DNA from: Adiantum capillus-veneris
Taxonomy: Eukaryota > Streptophyta > Polypodiopsida > Polypodiales > Pteridaceae
Direction: 5' to 3'
Assembly (NCBI GenBank): GCA_014529385.2
Contig: CM043952.1
Span: forward strand, 150,067,057-150,131,056
Length of the DNA stretch: 64,000 bases
This document shows, in pieces, positions 58,920-64,000 of this stretch. Below the pieces are notes generated by a model. It was not told the origin of the DNA, searched no databases, and was given only the letters and a program-made list of their open reading frames with translations. The position numbers were made by a program, and so were the translations under genes. Positions within the stretch are counted from its first letter, which is position 1; each line of letters opens with the position of its first letter.

Positions 58920-60231
58920 TGATGCACTGACAGTAGTTTTGTTGATCTTCTTTGGGACCCATTTCTTTGCGATTATTGGCTGTTTTGTTGTTGGCTCTCG
59001 TTTGGGAACACATACTTGCCCATGCTTTGTTTGTGTTTGAAGAGACTCCTTTGGGATCCACCTTTTTGTTGTGTGAGTCAATAGTGGTCTTTGCTTCAGC
59101 CCTTGTACGCTTGGTTGGTGATGGGATTCAGGCTTTGAAAGTTGATACTGTGGTTGTTTTGGAATCCAAATGAATTCCTGACTTTTTTGTGCTTGAATCA
59201 ACTTCTTTGGAGCACAAACATGAGTTGTGAAAGCTTCCGACTTTGTGATATTCTTACCCGTTCGTGCACGCTTTCCTTGATTTTGTTTTGGTGTTGGATC
59301 TTGTGATTTGTCATTAGAGATCTTTGTCTTTTTGATCCATATCTGTTTTTAGCCGATCTGGCTTTTTGGTATCCAGATTTGTCGAGCTTTTTGGCTTTGA
59401 CTTGTTGTCCTGTTCTTTTGACCTGTCATGGTTGTTGTTGAAGGGGTTGGTGATAGTGATGGTTTGAGTTGATGATAGGGGATGTCGTAAGATTCATCAC
59501 TATCGCTACTATCCTCAGCAAGGTTGACTTCTTGTACTTTCCCTTGATTTTTTGGCTGGTAGTGGAAAGTTACTGTCTGTTTGCTCGTGGTTGGTAGTTT
59601 CTTGGAGAACTTTTCTAGCCCATTGATTAGAGCATTGTTAGCTCGTTGCTTTGGTCGTATTCCTCCTAGCTGAGTCTTTGCATCCTTATTAGGAGCCATG
59701 TATGAGGATGCTTGTGGTGGTTGTGTCTTCACGGGAGGACTTTGGAATCCACTTTTGATGCACTTTATTCGTGTAGCGATGACATTGATTCCAGGGTCGT
59801 TGATCTTCTTGAAGCTCGAAGTGTTCTACAGAGTCATAGAACTTGTCGTCTTCTTCATATTTTGATTCTCCACATTTCTTTGTTTGCTCCTTATTTCAAG
59901 AGCTTGTTGATGTATGGTTCTCTTCGTTTTCCTGGATTACACTCACTGCAAAATAAGGAACGACATCATAGCCATTTTCATCACAAAACTTTGTTGTGGG
60001 AGCATCCTCCACGGCGCACACGTCGAGAGTAGCCAAGATGTGTTCCCATCCAAAAGGCTCTAACTCTTCTTCAGGAAACGGTTCTGGGATATAGTCCATA
60101 TCCTCTATAACCCGCTCTAGGATACATTCTTCACGTTTCAAGATACCACATTGTGAAGCTCCACACATCCACAGTTCTTTAGGCTTACCTAACCAAGCTA
60201 GCAGCAACTGTGGTGGAATCAAACTCCTCAA
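58920..60231 (-). pseudogene. Element C post-protease domain and WVPK array
   Basis: From 60231 the frame gives LWMCGASQCGILKREECILE, then DMDYIPEPFPEEELEPF, ILATLDVCAVED and KFCDENGYDVVPYF, a domain shared with B and the 5-7 kb remnant. After a stop at ~59896 the chain continues in other frames with at least eight spaced motifs: QKWIPKSS (~59740), QIWIPKSQ (~59370), QIWIKKTK, HVCAPKKL (~59230), FIWIPKQP (~59165), RWIPKESL (~59065), QVCVPKRE (~59010) and KWVPKKIN (~58960). Spacers are Lys/Gln/Thr-rich and of 10-40 residues. Stops at ~59896 and 59349 and frame changes break it. Element F has inserted at the end. No RT follows. Confidence 0.7.
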
Positions 60232-61024
60232 CCGGTGTTCTCGTCACATCCCTGTAACTATGGTCCCTCAAGTTTATCTTTGTTATGGTTTCCATATGTC
60301 TCAGGTATATATGGTCATAACCCCAACCTTGGACCATTTTCAATTGTCGCATGAATGGTCTTCCCAGAATGATTTCATAGTTGTTCTTCTTGCCAAAGTC
60401 GACAACAGCAAAAGTGTGTTCATATTCAATGCCACAAGAAGTAACAAGTACTTTTTCTAGCAATCCTAGGGGCTTTTCCTTGTGTCCGTCTGCAATCTGC
60501 AGGGTCATTCGTGTGGATATCAAGGCAGGTTGTCCCCATTTTTTCCAAACCTCTTTGGTTGCAATGGCCACACCAGCTCCACTGTCAAGGATTTCCATGG
60601 TTTTTACACCATTGAATTCCACAAGAAGGGTGGTGTTTCCATCTTCTCCCTCGTAATACTCGCCTACCTTGTTTAATGGAACTGCCCTAGTATTTAGTTG
60701 AGGCATTTCAAGCTCTTTGATGCCTTCCTCGATTTGAGTCATTGGGGTTTTTACACCAAATTTCTCTAAACATTTACCCACATTAGCCCATATGTTTGGT
60801 CTTATTCTGAGAAACTCGGCTAATACATTATTGTACAGGTGACTGGGGTAGATAGAATATCTACTAGCCCCTTTGAAACGATGGCCTTGTTGGGAGACAG
60901 TCTCTGTGATGGGACTGCAACCACATCTGACTTGGTCTCGTACTCTCCCATGTAGGACGGTAGTGTTCTTAGCGAATGGGGTTGAATATCCATAGATTGT
61001 ACAGATTCTTTGTCGCCCCAACAC
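60185..61024 (-). CDS. Element C retropepsin
   Basis: 279 codons, in the -1 frame against gag and overlapping it by 205 bp. The homologous part starts near residue 68 (NNVLAEFLRIRPNIW). LNKVGEYYEGEDGNTTLLVE leads to the active site EILDSGAGVAIATK near residue 144. YEHTFAVVDFGKKNNYEIIL, GRPFMRQLKMVQGWGYDHIY and INLRDHSYRDVTRTPVEEF complete it. DSGAG is intact, unlike in A, B and the 5-7 kb remnant, so this copy could still be a working protease. It would process gag in the particle. The segment after VEEFD changes frame into the post-protease domain. Confidence 0.75.
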   Translation of the reverse strand: MLGRQRICTIYGYSTPFAKNTTVLHGRVRDQVRCGCSPITETVSQQGHRFKGASRYSIYPSHLYNNVLAEFLRIRPNIWANVGKCLEKFGVKTPMTQIEEGIKELEMPQLNTRAVPLNKVGEYYEGEDGNTTLLVEFNGVKTMEILDSGAGVAIATKEVWKKWGQPALISTRMTLQIADGHKEKPLGLLEKVLVTSCGIEYEHTFAVVDFGKKNNYEIILGRPFMRQLKMVQGWGYDHIYLRHMETITKINLRDHSYRDVTRTPVEEFDSTTVAASLVR

Positions 61025-63801
61025 GATCGCACGTCTAGATTCATTTCAGATCCAGTCTCAAATTCCTCTATTGGTGGTAGAAACACTCCTCGTTCATCAC
61101 CAGTCTTGTCTACTCGTCTTCTTAGGTCATCGGCTTCATTGGCCTCTCTGACTTGTTTCCACAATTCGTCAAGACCATCTATCTCTTTACAATCCTCAGG
61201 TATAGCTTGGGGAAATCCCTCGGAAGAGTTATCCGTGGTCTTGAGTACTATCCTTGCTTCTAATGCTGGGTCTTTGAGGTTTGGTCTGTGCTCATGACTA
61301 GAATTTGGCTCTTTTAGTTCCTGGTTTGGTGGGATTACTTGTGTAGGCAGGACATGGATCACATCCTCAGGTTTTGCACCTGGTGGTTCTAGTAAAGCTT
61401 GGGCTGTTTGAATCATTTTATGGCACATTTCAAACCTTTGCTTTTCTAGTTCCGTATAGGGATATGTCATCCATCTTTGTTCTTGGGTTTGGTTGTTTTT
61501 GAGCCTCGCATCATAGGCTTTCAAGAGGGCATCTAATGTCTCATTAACCTTATCTACCAACACAGATCCTCCTGAACTAGCACTTCGTTTCTCATCCGTG
61601 GATGGTTCTTCTAGAGGTTTGATCATCTGTGTAAGAGAAGGTGCCTCCTTTTCCTCATGTTGTTTTATCTTCTCCTCAGCTTCGGTAAGCTTCTCAGCTA
61701 GGGATTTTTGCTCTCGTTCCCTGCGTGCTTTCATCCTAGTCTTTCTAGCTTTCCAACTATTTCGTTTTCTCTTGGTTTTCTGACTAGGCACGTCTGTCTT
61801 TGGTCCATCATCTGTCTTTGGACTCGTGTCACTTTCCGTGTTCTTTGTCTCTGGATTCTCATCAGCTTTCTTTTGAGCTTCTGCTCTCGTAACCACTTGA
61901 ACTGGTACGACATTTTCATTTTCTGAGCTACTAGGGAGCTGAACAATCCCTGATACATTTTTCATGATTTTCCTGATTTGGTTTGGTTTTTTCGGGCAAT
62001 CGGGGATCAAGTGAGTGATGCGACACTCAAGACAATAGGAATTTACTTCAGTGATCTCCGTATGAGGACATTGTTTGACCAAGTGGTTGTCACGACTTTT
62101 GTGACAATCTGTCTGTGGTTGAGGAGATTCTTTTAGCATTTCCTCTTGGCTATAAGCAAGCTTTGACCTAGATAAGCCGCTATTTGCAATGAATCGCAAT
62201 GTCCTTTCGTCCATTTCATACCTTCTTTCTTTCGACTGAAACCCAGGAGGTGGAGGTTGTACCGGCCTCACCACTCCATGTGTTTCTCTCACATTTTGTT
62301 TCTCCGAAGGGTAATACTCTCTTTGGTTGCTATACCACATTGTTGCTGGTACTGGCGTTGGTTTATTTGATGCTTCCATCATTGGCATGTATCTCATGTC
62401 TATCGGCATTCTAGCACCTGGCAGCGGAGTTTGTTGTCCTAAGACAAGCTGTGGCCTTAAAACTCCTACTGGTCTTGGCGCATTCCCCGTAATGTATCTA
62501 GGTGGAGTAGGTGCTTCTGGAACAGGTTGTACATACCTCTCCCTAGCATTTTCCATGCTATAATAGCACTCTTCCCCCGTATGGTTCGTCCATTTTCTCT
62601 CAATTTCAAACCACTTCGGCTCTCCCGAATCAGACCTTACAAGAGGAATCAACCTCTTGACCAAGTCGTCGATAAGCTTTTCTTGATCAATAGGTGCCGT
62701 TGGCTTGGCAATGGACTCACTTATCTGTGAAACATTGTGCTGAGAGGATGTGTCATCTCCTTGACTCTTTAAGTCCTTTTCTTTGTATGCCTCACAATTA
62801 TTCACTAGATAAAGAGCTTCTTTGATCAACTCGTTTAGCGTCATCCTCCTTATCATATGCAGATCCTTCTGAAGGCCCGCATCTCTCATTCCCTGGATAA
62901 AGATCAGCATCAGTCGTGCTTGCGTAGGTAATTCCTCTCTCGGACAGAGCTTAACATATCTCTTGAGTCGTAATGATGCTTTGCGTACTGATTCATTCTC
63001 TTTCTGTTTGAATCTATAGATTTGCGAGACTGTGTTGTGAGCAATGCCTTTTGGCGAGAATTCTTCAATAAACTCCTCAAACAACTCATCTAGGGTCTCA
63101 AAATCCCATTTTTCCACCGAGTCGAACCATGTAGAAGCATCATCTTCTAGAGTCAATCCAAATCCTGCAAACTGTGTCGCAAAATCTGAAACTTCCTCTG
63201 CTCTAATCACTCTTCTAAAAGCCGCTACGTGATCTCTCGGATCTTCATCTCCGGAGTATTTTCTGTTTACCCATTTCTGGACTTGGGATGGTCTAACTTG
63301 TCGATTGTCTACAAGTCTAACCAGAGACTCTCCCAATCCTTCTCTCGTTATCGCTCTTGAAGGGAATCTTGGTGGCTCTCTTCTTGGAACTCCTATAGGA
63401 ATTCTCGTGTTTGGTGGAGGCATTTGTGGTCCTTCATTGACCAAATATCCACCTCTTTCTAGTACAATCTGTGGATTTGTGCTTTCTACAACTCTGTATT
63501 CTTGTCCATACTTGTCGACAACTATAGATCTCCATTGACAGTCGACTCCGTATGTGTAGACATATAAGAGCTTGTAATCCGTTATCTCTTCTAGGTATGG
63601 ATCTGAGCACCTATAAAGATTGACCTCATTGTCATCAATGTATCTATATAGTCCTTCCTTCTCATGACCAATCATCCAAACTCTCTCAACAAGATGGGTC
63701 TTTATCAATTGCAAGTTTGGAAGATCCATTGCGGGAGGATATTCCTCTATCGTCGGGATCTCCAAGCTTGTGTAAGCTGCGTTTGAATCTAGGGTAGACA
63801 T
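60820..63801 (-). CDS. Element C gag, 993 codons, open
   Basis: ATG at 63801. N-terminal module at about 40-110 (GHEKEGLYRYIDDNEVNLYR, LLYVYTYGVDCQWRSIVVDK). Gag core at about 185-360 (WVNRKYSGDEDPRDHVAAFR, FAGFGLTLEDDASTWFDSVE, VSQIYRFKQKENESVRKASL, LMLIFIQGMRDAGLQKDLHM). A Pro-rich region follows. Two knuckles lie near 564 (CHKSRDNHLVKQC, second Cys lost) and 587 (CLECRITHLIPDC). A charged coiled-coil-like part stands near 695-720 (EKLTEAEEKIKQHEEKE). The frame is free of stops, unusual among the old elements here, so C is younger than B or recently constrained. It ends at TAG 60820 and the protease follows in the -1 frame. Confidence 0.8.
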   Translation of the reverse strand: MSTLDSNAAYTSLEIPTIEEYPPAMDLPNLQLIKTHLVERVWMIGHEKEGLYRYIDDNEVNLYRCSDPYLEEITDYKLLYVYTYGVDCQWRSIVVDKYGQEYRVVESTNPQIVLERGGYLVNEGPQMPPPNTRIPIGVPRREPPRFPSRAITREGLGESLVRLVDNRQVRPSQVQKWVNRKYSGDEDPRDHVAAFRRVIRAEEVSDFATQFAGFGLTLEDDASTWFDSVEKWDFETLDELFEEFIEEFSPKGIAHNTVSQIYRFKQKENESVRKASLRLKRYVKLCPREELPTQARLMLIFIQGMRDAGLQKDLHMIRRMTLNELIKEALYLVNNCEAYKEKDLKSQGDDTSSQHNVSQISESIAKPTAPIDQEKLIDDLVKRLIPLVRSDSGEPKWFEIERKWTNHTGEECYYSMENARERYVQPVPEAPTPPRYITGNAPRPVGVLRPQLVLGQQTPLPGARMPIDMRYMPMMEASNKPTPVPATMWYSNQREYYPSEKQNVRETHGVVRPVQPPPPGFQSKERRYEMDERTLRFIANSGLSRSKLAYSQEEMLKESPQPQTDCHKSRDNHLVKQCPHTEITEVNSYCLECRITHLIPDCPKKPNQIRKIMKNVSGIVQLPSSSENENVVPVQVVTRAEAQKKADENPETKNTESDTSPKTDDGPKTDVPSQKTKRKRNSWKARKTRMKARREREQKSLAEKLTEAEEKIKQHEEKEAPSLTQMIKPLEEPSTDEKRSASSGGSVLVDKVNETLDALLKAYDARLKNNQTQEQRWMTYPYTELEKQRFEMCHKMIQTAQALLEPPGAKPEDVIHVLPTQVIPPNQELKEPNSSHEHRPNLKDPALEARIVLKTTDNSSEGFPQAIPEDCKEIDGLDELWKQVREANEADDLRRRVDKTGDERGVFLPPIEEFETGSEMNLDVRSCWGDKESVQSMDIQPHSLRTLPSYMGEYETKSDVVAVPSQRLSPNKAIVSKGLVDILSTPVTCTIMY

Positions 63802-64000
63802 AATTTCTGGGCTTAAGAGATTTTTCTTGGTTCAAGTAGACTTAGTCCACTGTGTTCAAGTTCTTTGGTTAGGGAAAAGTCGAAACTATGTCCAAAACCG
63901 CAACCGTTTTGTCACAATTCTCGCAAATTGTCGCTTTTAGACACCCCTGACTTCCGGATGAATTTTGAGGCCTCAAACGATGTTTTTTTTCAAAGTTGAA
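63802..64000 (-). other. Leader of element C (cut by window edge)
   Basis: Non-coding sequence before the gag start. No primer site or LTR end is visible before the window ends. Confidence 0.5.

Noticed and set aside
1-64000. tRNA, rRNA, CRISPR arrays, bacterial operons
   Set aside because: None seen; the region has eukaryotic retroelements and splice signals throughout.

Overview
This window looks like nuclear DNA from a land plant with a large, repeat-rich genome. Every element that can be typed belongs to a plant LTR-retrotransposon class: Ty1/copia primed by initiator-Met tRNA, a Ty3/gypsy Tat-like pol, and a chromovirus-like RT. Many in-frame stops are explained by C-to-T changes (TGG to TAG/TGA, CAA/CAG to TAA/TAG, CGA to TGA), as expected of methylated, silenced repeats. 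There are also CT/GA and TG microsatellites and intron-like splice signals. A fern, lycophyte or gymnosperm seems more likely to me than a compact angiosperm, but the sequence does not settle this. I see no rRNA, tRNA, CRISPR, plastid or bacterial operon content and no clearly intact host gene.

Layout. 1-12 kb: decayed retroelements. They are a truncated long LTR fused to a chromovirus-like RT fragment, a minus-strand gag-protease remnant, and a plus-strand Tat-like pol remnant carrying a small inverted-repeat element. 12-21 kb: mostly unassignable AT-rich sequence with microsatellites and short tandem repeats. 21-28.6 kb: a decayed gag split by a 3.7-kb solo LTR, then a leader-like region with a spaced palindrome, then an LTR-like end. 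28.6-42.8 kb: an old gag-protease element (B) split by a complete 8.8-kb LTR element (A, 30549-39383, TSD GTAAC) that carries gag and protease but no RT or integrase. 44-45 kb: a fragment in which the same protease type leads directly into a Tat-like RT.

46.8-54.8 kb: a minus-strand, intron-containing broken gene (locus D). Its last exons resemble an S-adenosylmethionine-dependent DNA methyltransferase of the beta-type amino (N4-C/N6-A) architecture. It is split by a nearly complete copia element (48269-53796, TSD TCTCA). 54.9-58.9 kb: a compact non-autonomous copia derivative (F) whose coding frame has lost integrase and most of RT. It sits in the 3' part of another gag-protease element (C, 58.9-63.8 kb), whose gag frame of 993 codons is still open.

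The most unusual content is (1) the gag-protease-only family (A, B, C, the 5-7 kb remnant and others). It has a distinctive gag N-terminal module, a Cys-containing domain after the protease, and a C-terminal array of spaced [W/C]-[V/I]-P-K motifs. (2) The second is the methyltransferase-like split locus D. The nested insertions give relative ages: B before A, C before F, locus D before the copia element, and the 21-26 kb gag before its solo LTR.
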